64,000 bases of DNA from Amblyomma americanum (lineage: Eukaryota > Arthropoda > Arachnida > Ixodida > Ixodidae). Below the pieces are notes generated by a model. It was not told the DNA's origin, made no database searches, and saw only the letters and a program-made list of their open reading frames with translations. The DNA lies in the NCBI RefSeq assembly GCF_052857255.1, contig NC_135500.1, forward strand, positions 108,513,701-108,577,700, written 5' to 3'. The position numbers and the translations under genes are program-made. Within the stretch, counting starts at the first letter, position 1. Every line of letters starts with the position of its first letter. Shown in pieces: positions 39,020-50,911 of the stretch.

Positions 39020-41500
39020 ACCCGCCGTTCGAGCGACAACGTCACACACGCTTGTGCCCACTTGAACGCGCGCGCCCTCACGCATTTCATGCGCATCAGG
39101 TGCGCAAACAGAAACGGACATCCGCGCACCCGAGTGCATTCATATAGACATTGACGACCCCGCCAATGGACCCAACCATGTGGGCTGCGCGACAGAGTTC
39201 ACGTGTGCCGACAGCCTAGTACACGCAGCGTGGTCTTCACATCCTGCGCGCTGCACGCAACTATTATGATGAGGGCGCCGAGTCACGAAGTTCAGTCAGG
39301 GCAAGCACACCCCCGCTCGTGCGGAATTAAAACGTAATGCGTGGGCGCGTGAACCGCAGGGAAGCCACACGTGACCTGAGCGCAAACAAGCGTAGGCCCT
39401 GCACTTGCAGTATAACGCGGGAAACATTTGTCAGCGACTTGTGGAAAACGGCGCCAGGTGGAGAAGTCTCGGGTTTTCGAACGCGCGAACCGTATCGGCG
39501 ACCTCGTTGGAGCGCGCGACGAGCCGGGCAGACGTTCGGCCGTCCGGTCGGAGGTCGCGTGCGCCGCGAGTGTAAATAAAGAACTCTAGCCGGCGCCCGG
39601 ATAGCCCAGGTAGGGACGAAGGCAAGTGACTCCCTCCGCGCGGGTGAATCGTTGCGTCCTGAATGCGGCAGGCCTCGCAGGGGCCGCGTACACAGTCGAC
39701 CTGTGTCAGCTCCGGGAAACCACGTTCCAACCATCAGCAGCGCCGCCCTAAGGAGAAACGGCCGAAGACCAAACAGAAAAACCGTCCTTGTCGCCCCGGG
39801 GCGCTTTTGGCGGAAGAGTCGCCACTTGTCGGAAAAATAAAAAATAGAAAAGCAGCCGTGCACTCCGCGCAACCAATGCAGCGCCCGAGAGAGGAGACTG
39901 CATGAACGGCTGAACTGCGTTCGCCCTGCTGAGCGACTCTTGACAGGCGGAGAAAGCCTCTCAGCTGAGGCAGCTTGCGGCCGCTCCCTCGCCTTCCTCT
40001 CCGTTGTTTTCCTTTGCAGACTCGTTTTATGTTCGTTTGTGATGTTCACGGCGTATGTCTTTCCGAAGCTGACAAAACAATCGGTCTGGAAGGGGTGTAC
40101 AATGCAACAACGGCGGAGGAAACGGGCGGCGGTGGTTTCTTTAGAGCCGTCGTATTTCCACAAGCGTCCCTCCATGACGGACGAAACAATCGTGTATATT
40201 TATATACACACACACATGCACTAGCGAAAAACAAAGAATAAACGGAATGGCTCTCCGACATCGAAGACACACGCTCTCGGCGTGCCGCGGAAGAGACTGC
40301 GTTTTCTCGTGTCATCAGCGGGACCGCCCGCGGTTAGCACGGAATCGCCGCGAATGCGAGCCCAGCCGAGCCGGCCCAGTGATTAGCGCGTGCGCCGAGG
40401 GCGAATCCCGCTGACGCTGCAGGGAGGGTCGACCGCCAAAGGTCTTCTTCCTCCCCGTGCAGAGCCAGGCGGACGGGGGCGACCCGGAAGGTTGCGCCGC
40501 GAGGTTTCCCTGTCCAGGAAGTGGCAGACCCGGCGAACGCGTCGTCGCTGTCTCCGTACGGGACGTCCCGCGGTGCCAAAGCGGTATTCCGCGCAGCGAC
40601 TGGTGCCAGTGGGAGGGCGTCCACTTTTACACAGCCCGATGCGAGCCGGGACGTGGGCCCTAAACGGCTCCGAAAGTGACCGCCCAACTTTGGCTCTTGT
40701 GTCACACGTAGCACCGTGAAGTGGTGTCACGCCAAGTATCACCCCTGGAATGAGAGCGGGGAGAAAGTGAGACAACAGCGAAGAAGGCGAGGCTCTTTCG
40801 TCAGTGTTCGTCCGTTCGCTAACGCCCGCTTCTCAGTATTGGGCCGGGTGAGAGGGACAGTTCCCAAACAGTCGGACCCCGAAGCGACCGAGGCAACGAC
40901 GGACATTGACGGAGAACGTTCTGCGTGCTCTTGTTAGCCGCATGCCACGAGCGTTCAGGACCATCATCAAACCGGGCGCCACTCATCATACATCCCCATT
41001 CTCCTCCTCCCCACTCCGGTTGCACCCGTTGCCGGAGAAAGCAGAGCGCGCAGCTGGACGCGAGCGTCGGACCCGACCGCCGTCGCACGCGAGACCCCGT
41101 TGTCTCGCAGCAGCAGTTGCAGCAGCGGTGACTGCGCCGACGCGGGTTGCGTGACTGAATATCCCAAGGAACGCAGCCTGTCTCGCGCTCTGACGGACAC
41201 GCCGCAATGAACGGACACGGGCGCCGCACGCGCTCACTGCGTGCAGGAAGCCCGAGTCTTCCTTCCTCTTTCTCGCTGGGAGGACGTGTCGTTGTTCCTG
41301 CGCGGACGGCCCGCGTAATGGACGTGCGACAAGCGGGCCAGGCGACAGCGTATACGTCATCGATTTTTTTTATCATTGTCGCACGTTTTAAAGTCCTCGC
41401 GTGCGCTCCGGGATTGTCACGCGTGAGCGCCGAAGACCCAGCTGTCAGTAGTGTGCTCTTCTGAGACTATTGGTTGTATTAATAGACACACGGATACAAG
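39020..41500. other. GC-rich region without recognised gene
   Basis: Holds the longest frame in the window, 39327-40175 minus (282 codons), rich in Arg, Ser and Pro with no recognisable domain. Plus-strand frames cover the same bases. Further overlapping frames lie at 40334-41376. I read these as by-products of high GC. AATAAA-like and TATATTTATATACACACAC stretches occur near 40193. Confidence 0.4.
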
Positions 41501-41818
41501 GAATCCGAGCAGGTGCATATCGTGTACGACGCACTGGTGCAGCGATGAATGTTGTGGCTAAAATAAGCGCGTACAAATAATGGAGATAATTATGAGACAT
41601 AAAGCTAGCCATGCCTTGCCAATGTTGCGTGAAAGGTGCGCCGCATTTGCACACTGCGCGTTCGGTTCGTCTACAGCCCGAGCGTCTTCGTCAAGCCTTT
41701 TCACGTGTGCCTATACTACGCCCACATATGGCTCGTATATGACAAGGCTACGCCGGTCGCGCACATACATGACTATGCAAGTTGGGGCATTACCTTCATC
41801 ACCCATAGACCGGAGCTA

Positions 41819-41854
41819 CATGGTCCAGCCGCATTATAATGCGGCTGGACCATG
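41819..41854. repeat. perfect 36-bp palindrome
   Basis: The arm CATGGTCCAGCCGCATTA is followed directly by its exact inverse complement with no spacer. Pairing continues outward with few mismatches to about 41811-41862. It can form a hairpin or cruciform with an 18-bp stem. It may be the junction of two inverted copies of a transposon end. Confidence 0.9.
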
Positions 41855-44404
41855 CAGCTGCGCTTTCCGTTTGTACGCACGCCGCTGCCTTTGAATCGGA
41901 CCTCAGTGACGCTTCTTTGTACGCACTGCTTCTTCCCGCGACTGCCCGCGGACTCGTCGCGAGCCAGCCTTCCTTGTCCAGCGGAGCGATTAATGAGAGC
42001 GCGACGAGACAGCGCAGCCACAAATAGCTCCGTCACAGCGGGCTCTGGAATGCGCGCGCCTAGCCGGGTCCGTCCGTTCGCTCTGGGACGCGGAGTTGTT
42101 ACAATTGTCGGCGAGCGTTATATCCCGCTTAATTCGCTGCCCGCCTGTATTAGTGCCTGCGTCGCTGTTTGGGACGCGTGCTGGCGTGCCGAGTCTCGGC
42201 TGTCGGCGAAAGGGAAAAGTGGGACGAGGAAGGTGTCCTGCCGCCCGAGTCTCTGTGACGAACGCGCTTCTGTCGCCGTCTCGCGAGGGCGCGCATTCCT
42301 GATGCGATTCTCTCGTGTCCTCTCGCGGGGCACGCCTGTCGCGCGAGAAGTGAAACGCGGTTAAGTGCGGCCGTGCCGTTCTGTTTCCTGGTCACGTGGC
42401 CGATTCGTAACGCCGCGGGGGATGTTGCCGTGCGCACACATGGCAGATGCATGCACGTAACAGCAAAGACATGTGACGTAAGGCGGTTTTAACTGCAGCG
42501 AGGTCATCGCTTATGGAGAAGGCGGCTTTATAGCTGTGGTTAACGGGTAATTAATGCTGATGAGTAACCGTTAATTAGCCGCGACTGATAACGTTGTGTC
42601 TAGACGAATTGCTTTCCAGAAGGGGTAGAGAAGAGTATCAGCTTCCGCAGAACTTACCCATGCCTGCATGCAGTTCATTGCAAGCTAAGACCTCTTAAAC
42701 AGACACTTGTATAGTTTACGATCATCCAACACCCTTTATTTTCGTTTACGCCCTCCTTTTATCTTTTTCAAAGAATTAAGAACCGAAAGCTGTGTTTGTC
42801 TAGTGACATGCGGTAGCGTGTTGATGGTGGTCACTGAAGGCTGTGGTTCGCTTTTTTTTTAGTTTTGTTCAGAACTGCAGCCTTTCCCCCTTACTTGCCA
42901 ATGGTGATATAGATCAATTTATTTACCTGCCCTTCTGCCGGTATCTTTGTATATCCCTTTTTCCATTCGCCTGGGCGGAAACAGTTAGCTCCCAGGTACG
43001 GTTAAATCTCAGCATCAAACTTGAGTGTCTGTCCACCCAGAAACTGTTCGAGACGTGGTTCTGAGTCCTTCAGAGCAATTGCGCGCGTGTCAGTAGTTTG
43101 GAAGGTGAACAGTATAGCGTGCTTATAAACGCGAATATGAAAGAAGGCACATCTCCATCGCGTTGCTGTACTTAGGCGTTTTCCTATCTCCTGCGGCCGC
43201 CTATCCTCAAGACCTGCCTCGGCGTTTAGGGTTGTTGTAGATAAGGGCTCGTCGCACGCCTTCTGTGCGCCGTTAACGACCCGTAGCAAACAACAATTAG
43301 TGCGGAGAGCGTCAACCCAACTGGCCCCTGTAGTACACAGCATTGTCAACGCTTTCAGGGCAAAAACCCGCATTGCTTTCCACAAACGATCCAGCAACAA
43401 TCCTCACGATGTGAAATATGTAGCCCAACTCCCGCCTACGGTGATGCTTTCCCACAGCACCGTCCTTTTATATTTGATAAGTGAACAATCCGCGCCGCAG
43501 TGGGTAATGGCAAACCAACCGGCGCTGGAACGCGGATCCCGCCCACCTGATCCATGCAAGGTCGTCGGTGCGCAGCTGTAGGTCGTCGAGTAGAGGCGCC
43601 CTTGTTTCGTTTACCTCTCCGCCATTCGTTCCGCCACGTTCCTGGAAAGTATCGGTTTCCAATGCCACCCCGATCGGGGGCCGGAAGCACCGATCGTTAG
43701 CCCGGTTGATTTCGGTGGTTTTGCTCCGGGGCACTTTGTGGCCGCCCCGCTGGTCTGGCGCCAAGCGGCGCATGCACCGGGTCCCACATTTAACTTCAGC
43801 ACCCGTTACGTTTTCTTTAGTTTTTTTGTACTTTGCTGCCGGAGCGAAATACGTGGGAAAGTTACGCATGAACGCGCATGAATTGCTCACATTGCCGCCG
43901 CTCTGTTGGTACAACACGGCCTTCATGCAAACAGCGAGCCTGTGGAACTTGGCCAATCATGCAAATTGACATCGGTGGTTACGCTATAGGAATAATCTTA
44001 TCAGTTGTCGTTAACCCGGTGGCTGTTGCACACTTGAGAAGCATTGCCACTTTAGAAAAAAGTATACATACATCGTCGTCCTGACGCGAAAAACAATGAA
44101 GATAAAGTCTCAGGAAGTGCCTCATGCGCGCCAAGGTTCCAACACTTAGTGCGTGTGCTTTCGTGAGCATTCGTTAAAACTAAATGGCTCAGAATTTTAC
44201 AGCTCTCTGACGACATTTGAGTAACGTATTAAATTGCAGCTGTGCCAAGGACACTACGCACCGTCTGCGCAACTGAGGTCCATGGACTTTGGACACTAGC
44301 CTCTTCACTGCTGATCTAATATACTGGCAACAAAGACCCGTGAACAATGGAATGATGTAGCAGACATTAGTAGTACATAAAACTCCCAGGGAATTATGCT
44401 TAGT
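41855..44404. other. no gene recognised
   Basis: GC-rich to about 42400, then mixed. Frames at 41852-42364 (+) and 43002-43400 (-) lack known motifs. Confidence 0.45.
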
Positions 44405-44418
44405 GAAGGAAAGGAAGG

Positions 44419-44638
44419 CATGTAATGCGAAGGCAAGATAACCGCTGGTCCTTAAGGCTAACGGAGTGGATTCCAAGAGAAAGTAAGCGTAGCAGGGGGC
44501 GGCAGAAGGTTAGGTGGGCGGATGAGGTTAACAAGTTTGCAGGCAAAGGGTGGATGCAGCTGGCAATGGACAGGGTTAATTGGAGAGGCATGGGAGAGGC
44601 CTTTGCCCTGCAGTTGGTGTAGTAAGGCTGATGATGAT
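44419..44638 (+). mobile_element. RTE-clade LINE, severely 5'-truncated insertion with 14-bp target duplications
   Basis: The frame 44425-44622 reads RRQDNRWSLRLTEWIPRE, then RGRQKVRWADEVNKFAGKGW, then AMDRVNWRGMGEAFALQLV and stop. This is the characteristic C-terminal tail after the reverse transcriptase of RTE/BovB-type retrotransposons (pattern RPRGRPxxRWxDxI...W...A.DRxxWRxxGEAYxxQW). A TGA-rich simple tail follows. The piece is flanked by a perfect 14-bp duplication GAAGGAAAGGAAGG at 44405-44418 and 44639-44652, so the whole insertion is only 220 bp. The intact frame and duplication suggest a recent event. Only the protein tail remains, so it is not autonomous. Confidence 0.85.
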
Positions 44639-44652
44639 GAAGGAAAGGAAGG

Positions 44653-46068
44653 TTACACACACCCATTTTTTGAGCTGCTTTCTATGCTTGGGCCTATTTG
44701 TCCATAACGGAGGTTTCCAACCAGTGACAATGCTCAGTGCTTCAAAGGTTTGACTTCATAAACTATGGCTGCACTGGCTACTCATAAGAACTTTCACTGT
44801 AAAATTCGCGAGGCTTAGCGTGGGTAAGCCGCACGTCTTGAGACACACTCCCTGGTGCATGCCGTTAACAGTGCTGTACATGAACGCGAGCCGAAGCTTC
44901 CAAAAGCTGGCATTTGACAAAAGCTCGCTCCTTCCCTTTGTGGCCACCACCGGCGCGCTGCGATAACCCTGTCTTTTCAAACGGGTTCCCCGAGCCTCAA
45001 ATCACGCTAAGAACTGCTTAGATCAGGACGGTAAGCGGTCAAGCCCGGTGGCGTGACGGCAAGGGCCGGTTATTGAGTCATATACTGCTGCCGAGCCGAA
45101 ATCCCCTCAAATCCGGACTTCATAATTCCATCGGGTCGCCGAGCTCTTCAACTGTACTTACTATGCGACACCGCGCCCTAGCGTCTGAAAGACCGAAACG
45201 CCCGTGTATAGACTAAGGGTCGGAAGGTGCAGCGGGCCGGCCGGGCCCTGGAAGACCATTGCACGCATCTCTGGACGTGTTTACTAAGCAGATCGCCGTT
45301 CTCGCACAATGCGGATTACTCGCACCGACTTCCCGTTTCGCAACTCAGCTAAGACGGCGACCATTCTTTCCGTACACACTCAAACACACGGACCCCGCGA
45401 AGGACACGTCCGTCAAGCGGAAAGCACACTCGCCTGCCTAGCGCAGAAGGAAGGCGGTTTCGAACGGTACACAGCAGCACACAATGCAACCCACGGGGAT
45501 GTTGCGCCTCGCTTCCAGCTCGAGAGCGGGCAGGCGCGTTCGCCGTCCGCGTATGCGCAGGAGCAACCAGCAACGGGACCGGGCGATTACTCGCTCTCTC
45601 TCTCTCGAGCAAAGAAAGCTCGCACACATCAGCCGCGCGCTGCCGCTACCGGCGCCATCACCCGACAAGTCGTCGCCGCCAGTACAATGGACATCGATTA
45701 TGCGATACCTCTTCGATCCCCGGGCTGACACCTGATTGTGTTGACGCTGAAGCCGTCCGGCCTGCCATCCGGGCAGCACTGCCATGCGCGCAGTGGCGGC
45801 GTATATCTTACGCACGCGCGCGCTCCCATCGGACTAGGTGGCGCACCTGCCTAACCGCGAGTCGCGCATATGCGCACGCCGTGATGCGGGCCGAGGTGCC
45901 TGCCAAGGTTTCTTCGCGCGTGCGTCCGAACCGCGCCCTGTCGGCGGGAGGGACGGGTGCCAGTTGTTTTCTTTGTGTGTTCTCGCCGGGGAGGAGAGAG
46001 CCGTGAAACACGGGCGATATATCTCGCGTGATCCGCGGCGCGTGCGAACGAGCCCCTCTCCAGCACCC
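44653..46068. other. no gene recognised; GC-rich in its second half
   Basis: From about 45200 it is CpG-rich with overlapping frames on both strands (45309-45728 plus, 45438-45815 minus). A 12-bp palindrome GCGCATATGCGC lies at 45864-45875. No gene recognised. Confidence 0.4.
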
Positions 46069-46069
46069 T

Positions 46070-46116
46070 GACGTTCCTCGTTGAAGCTTTGAGAAACGAT
46101 GGGGACGAGGAACGTC
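46070..46116. repeat. hairpin: 12-bp perfect inverted repeat
   Basis: GACGTTCCTCGT (46070-46081) pairs with ACGAGGAACGTC (46105-46116) across a 23-base loop. There is no flanking U run or other sign of a terminator, and its function is unknown. Confidence 0.6.
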
Positions 46117-47284
46117 TTGACGCTGCCGTTGCTGGGAGCAGGGCGACACGCGGAGGAGGCTGTACGGAGGAGCTGTAAAAGCGGATTTGAGCTGTCGGAG
46201 GTTGCCGTTACTTGGGCTTAGTCGAAAGACACGAACGAGACGGCGAGGAGGAAATGAGCATGAAGGGAATAGGGTGTGGTGGGTAGCTGTTTTCCCAGAC
46301 GAGGTTGCGGTGCCGTTACGAATATTTGAAGACATATAGAAGAAAGAAGCTGCACAAATAAGGGGTAAAAATTAATTTGAGCTACTGGCATACAAACCAC
46401 TAAAAAAAAAATCTTGCTCCGGCATATCTGAGCTGTGTTCGGCGAGGAGGCTGTCATGTTGAAAAAGTTTATATATCGGTATTTATTGAATGTTTACTAT
46501 CTCTCACCGCAGCTTTTCGGCAGAGTGACCATAGATGTGGCGGTTTCAAGCGTAGAGGTTGGTAGAAAACATGTACATGAAACCGCATAGTGAAATGCGC
46601 GTGAAGCACACGAGCAAGTGTGATAGTAGAACGCATTTGCAGGTCCAAATAATTTTTTCTAAAAAATGGCCGAATTTAGTGAACTAAGTGGAAGCGTAGC
46701 GGACGATTTGTTGCGGAAAGTAATTACGCCGCAACGCAATCGTGACTAGTGTGAAAGGTTTTTGCTCAGGTCTCATTTGTGAAGAATACAGGACAGATAT
46801 TGCATCTCTAAGTACGCATTTGACATTGGCGCGTCCTGCCTCTGAAAACGTGCTGTTGTTCCAAGAGCAATAATTAGCGGGGAGAGAGCGACGCTCTTTA
46901 AATTGAATCAGTCAACCTGGCTCGTTGAGTCATTTAATTAAGCATGCATGACCAGAAGAAAGTGAATACGTTTCGTCTGGTCGTAAACGCAACGCGAAGC
47001 ACAGAGGACGACCTGCCGGCCGCAATCCTCCCTGGTTGTTCAGGCACCGCGTTGTTGGAGTATAGAAAGTGCTGTTCCAATATCAAGCTTTAAGGACTGG
47101 CACAATAAGGCGCCTTTTGAGAAATAGAAAGCTTCTGTTCTTTAGGCGCTTACGGTTGCCCTCAACTGTCGAGCAGGGCGAGAGTACATTTCGGCATAGC
47201 TAACCATCTGGACTGTGCATTGTTGTACATGAATCTGGTTAAACTACTAGTGTGCTTATTTTATTCCGGTTTCACTCCCCCCTG
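46117..47284. other. no gene recognised
   Basis: Mixed, then AT-richer sequence. Nothing identified. Confidence 0.5.
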
Positions 47285-47305
47285 CCCCCCCCCCCCCCCC
47301 CCCCC
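47285..47305 (+). repeat. poly-C tract (21 bases) followed by CA repeat
   Basis: 21 C bases, then a short CACACACA run to about 47315. Confidence 0.9.
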
Positions 47306-47315
47306 ACACACACAA

Positions 47316-49515
47316 CACGCACGCACGTATTTGTGTTGAGATAGTTTCGAAGCACCTGGTATACGCCGCTGTGAACATCCTAATGCAAGCAGCATATGAG
47401 CCAACACGAACTTCATGCAGTCATTCCTACAGCAGGGCTCTTTGTTGGGAGGCATGTCGGTGTATTTCAGATCCGCCTCTTAAGGGAGGCGGGTGGGGCG
47501 TGACTCGTGTACTGGACGTGTTTCGTACTGGCGAAAAGACCCAACTGTGTGACGGGCGCCGGCTTCATTTCTTCCGCTCTCACTCTTTGTGCTGCGCCTT
47601 CACGCATCAACGCGGGCGATGATGCAACCCGGCCAATCGGAAACGGACACTGCAACGCGAAGAGCGGCGCTCGTAACAACTGCCGCCGCCGCGGCCGGTC
47701 GGAATGCATTCAGGTTCGGCGTTAGCGTCCTTCCACAAGGCCAGTGGGCCGCGCGATTTTTCTTCTTCTTCGCGGACCAGTTACTCCTTGAGCACTTCAG
47801 AATTCCGGCCAGAGCAAACAAAGCAGCGAAAGAATAAAGCTGTGCGAACCGGCCGTCCAAGACGGCATGCTGACGGGGTGAAAAAAAAGAAGCAAAGATA
47901 AAGAGGGCGAAAGCGGAGAAAAAGAAGAAAAGAGTGACTCCTGGAGCGCTGCGTCTTTCCATTTCTGGGTCGCGACGCCGCCAAAGAGCGAATGAGAAGA
48001 GGGGAACGGCGGCAGGTTTAGTTTGTGTGGCAATCAAGTCGATGAGACGGAAAGTCGGTGCTGAGAGGAGCCTGCGAGCGCCATCTGTTGCGACAAAGGG
48101 TCGAGGGGAAATCCGAAGCAGGTGGTGATACAACACCGCAGCTGGAGTTCTACGGCGTAAGAATCACGTGCAAAACTTTCCTTGTTTTTTTTTTTAACAC
48201 CCGTCACTAATGTCGGAACTATGAGTGATTAGTTACCTGGCGTGCTGAAAGATTTTCCCCGTTTATACCACTCCTTGCCGAGCTGCAGCTGTCCGCAGAA
48301 GAAAAAGAAAAAAGAAATTAACGAGCATCCTAGAAATTAGAACACGCAATTGAAAACGGCACGTAACGTGCTGCATTTTTTCCCTCCTGTTGTTAATTGG
48401 AAAATGACATCCAGTACACGCGAACGCGAGAAAGGCAAAAAATTACAAATAAGTGGCACAGAGCAGGACAGAAGCCGAACACGAGAGGACCCGAAGAGTT
48501 TTGCTCCGGGCTCTTCTGCGACGCTAAGTGGGAAATCCGGCGCTGTGCATTAGGTCGCAAGGAGTGCCTGAGGCTACGCGACATCGGTCTCTCCCCGTCA
48601 TCAGTCACCGTCCAGCCTCCATTGGAACCTATAGCCTGATTAGGCTCTCCAGCCTCGGCCTTAATGAGGCGGCCAACCCAAACTAGCACGCACACTCCGA
48701 TACCCGTTCGTCCGTTTTAATCCCTTCTCCGCCTGGCTCACCAGACCGCCGCTTTAAATTACGCCGCTTGCACGCTTAGACTGCCGCGGGGCCCTTTGGT
48801 TCGCACACGCGTGAAAACGAGGAGATAATTGCGGTATAGGTTCAGCCCTGTGAACCTAGCACAACAGACGTTATCATCTTTGCAACCGACTCCAGCCTGG
48901 TTTGCGCATTACGCAACTTTGTGGCCAACTCCTCAACTTGCCCAGGCGCGCGGTGAAATAGCGCGCGTGCGAGCTGGGGCTTGTATGTATGACCGGGGGT
49001 GATAGTTAGAAACAGGTTATAAGTCTCGCCGGTCATTCAGCAGCGTTCAAGTGTGCGCGCATGTCCCCATTCTTGCTACCGTCTTGTTTCTTCTTTTTTT
49101 TCTGCCTCCCTTGTCTCGCAGTGCTCCTAGGGGCAGTGGGGAAATAGTTGTAGCTGAGAACCTCGCATAACCGACTCGCAGAAAGGGCGACAGCATTCAA
49201 CCGACCGCGCGCAATGGAGTCGTTATCTCTCACCGCGCCCGCAACTCGTTGTAGGGTTCGCATAAAAAGGCCGGAGTGGTTCCACTCACTGAGCGAGCCT
49301 CGGGCAAGCGCAGGCAGCCAGCGACTGCGGCAGGGAGCACGAAGGGAGGCGGTAGTGTACTGCACTCGCTCGCGTAACTGCGGCGTTGCAGACTCCCCGT
49401 CCGCGGTGTGGCGTTGGAGGCGGCGTTGTTGGCCCACGCTCACAGAGCCCCGATGGGAACGGGGCCTCGTTCACACGTGTGGCTGCCGCTCAGAGCCGAA
49501 CGACGAGCGCTATGG
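47316..49515. other. no gene recognised
   Basis: Frames at 47600-48136 (-, 178 codons) and 49214-49624 (+, 136 codons) are unassigned and shadowed by other frames. Confidence 0.45.
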
Positions 49516-49532
49516 AAAAAAAAAAAAAAAAA
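49516..49532 (+). repeat. poly-A tract (17 bases)
   Basis: Uninterrupted A run. No retroposon body or polyadenylation signal is seen just upstream. Confidence 0.9.
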
Positions 49533-49811
49533 CCGTGTCGTCGTTGCCGAGGCGCGTTGCAGTGAAGTCACTGAGAGCCCCACTGCCACGCCTGGCTTCT
49601 CGGTGCATTGAAATCCGAGTGTAAAAAATGCTGATACGCACGCCAAATACTGGTTGCAAGATGCGTCCCCAGAAGCCCAACTATCCTGTTGATGTTGGTC
49701 CGGTGTTTGGGGGAATCATCCCAGGTGGAGTAGATTTGTAATAAGTGTGTAATTACTCAATGGCACCACCCAAGTACACCCATAGGGCTACAAAGGAAAG
49801 CTAATCAGCTT

Positions 49812-49889
49812 CCACAGAAACTTCGCAGTTTCTTATCCGGGGTTCGAACCCGGGACCACCGCCCCACTCTAGGCTGTCGCTCTACCAAC
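49812..49889 (-). mobile_element. tRNA-derived SINE fragment (minus strand)
   Basis: Read on the minus strand it has GTTGGTAGAGCGACAGCC, then GGCGGTGGTCCCGGGTTCGA and the rest of a perfect B box (complement of about 49840-49860), then AGAAACTGCGAAGTTTCT. The start of the A box is missing. This matches a tRNA-like SINE head, not a functional tRNA, because the A-box half is broken. Confidence 0.5.
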
Positions 49890-49961
49890 ATTGCACAAAC
49901 ACCGTTCCCGCTTCGAGTCGTTCATCGATTCGCTGTCGTCCTACCATGCGCTCGCCGTCCT

Positions 49962-50030
49962 GGATAATTAGCTCAGTTGGTAGAGCGACAGCAATTCGTA
50001 TTCGATTCCGACGCAAGGATCCGCTTCGTG
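49962..50030 (+). mobile_element. tRNA-derived SINE fragment (plus strand), head-to-head with the previous one
   Basis: TAGCTCAGTTGG (49969-49980) is a perfect pol III A box, followed by TAGAGCGACAGC, shared with the inverted fragment. A decayed B box TATTCGATTCC lies at 49999-50009. The A-to-B spacing (about 30 bases) is too short for a normal tRNA, so I call it a SINE head with a deletion rather than a tRNA gene. Confidence 0.5.
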
Positions 50031-50892
50031 ACCAAGAGCTTTGAAACCGTTGAGTCAAAAATAATCAACTCATTCTGCCTGTAGGCTATTACGCTAAGCC
50101 AAAGTGATAACAAGAAGTGCAGTTCATTTGGCTTATGGTTAGGCGTCTATTCTTACGTGTAATTAGGCCTTATTACTAATTCAAGCCACTCATGCAGCGA
50201 ACCACTCTTTTCGTCAATCGAGCCTGTTAGCCCTCGGCAGGCTATGCTGTTCTGCATGCTGCGATCGTCTAAGCGCTGCTCAGAGAAGCGTACCAAGTGA
50301 TGTCACTTGTGCCTTGCAAAGCCTGTTCTGTTGACTCAGGCGGAACAGGACAGCTTACTGCTTTCAGAGGCAGACGTGGGAAGTACGCTAGAAAGAACAC
50401 GTAATCTTCGTCCTAAGCAGAAAATTGATAGCACAGAGAAAAACAAGCTCTGGCCGTGCGGAAAAACTGGCCAAGGCTGCACGGGCATAGGTGCCAAACC
50501 GCTCTCGACCCTAGCCAACGGCGTTATGCAGTTTTCTGGCCGGACGTAGGCTCCCAGCTGCCCACACTCCTTATGTCCGCGCGGCTTTCGCGCGTGTGAG
50601 AAACCATTCACCCACTCGCACTCTGATTGCACGCGATGTAGTACATGGCATCCGTTTCACCCCATTTACAGGTTTTCCACTCTCCCCCCCGTCCAGGCAA
50701 TATTTCTCGTGGCAGCCGTTCGGTAAATGTTAACACCACATCAGCCTCCCCTTACCCTCAACGTCCTGCGGTTGCGAAGCTGCGTTGCTTTCCACTCCTC
50801 CTTCCCGGCCGGTCACGTGACGGTCCAGTGAGGAATGTGGATTAAAGTGCGTGCCACCATGAAAGGGTCCAGTTATGTGCCGGCCGGCCATA
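50031..50892. other. no gene recognised
   Basis: Mixed sequence. A perfect Kozak ATG (GCCACCATGA, ATG at 50859) opens a frame that runs into the G run at 50893, so it is unlikely to be a real start. Confidence 0.45.
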
Positions 50893-50911
50893 GGGGGGGG
50901 GGGGGGGGGGG
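50893..50911 (+). repeat. poly-G tract (19 bases)
   Basis: Uninterrupted G run seen directly. Confidence 0.9.

Noticed and set aside
39327..40175. 282-codon minus-strand frame, the longest in the window
   Set aside because: GC-rich, Arg/Ser-rich, overlapped by plus-strand frames, no domain or splice context.
49962..50030. Functional tRNA gene
   Set aside because: A-to-B box spacing too short and B box decayed; called a SINE fragment.
50859..50911. Perfect Kozak ATG before the G run as a gene start
   Set aside because: The frame runs directly into a 19-base homopolymer and encodes polyglycine.
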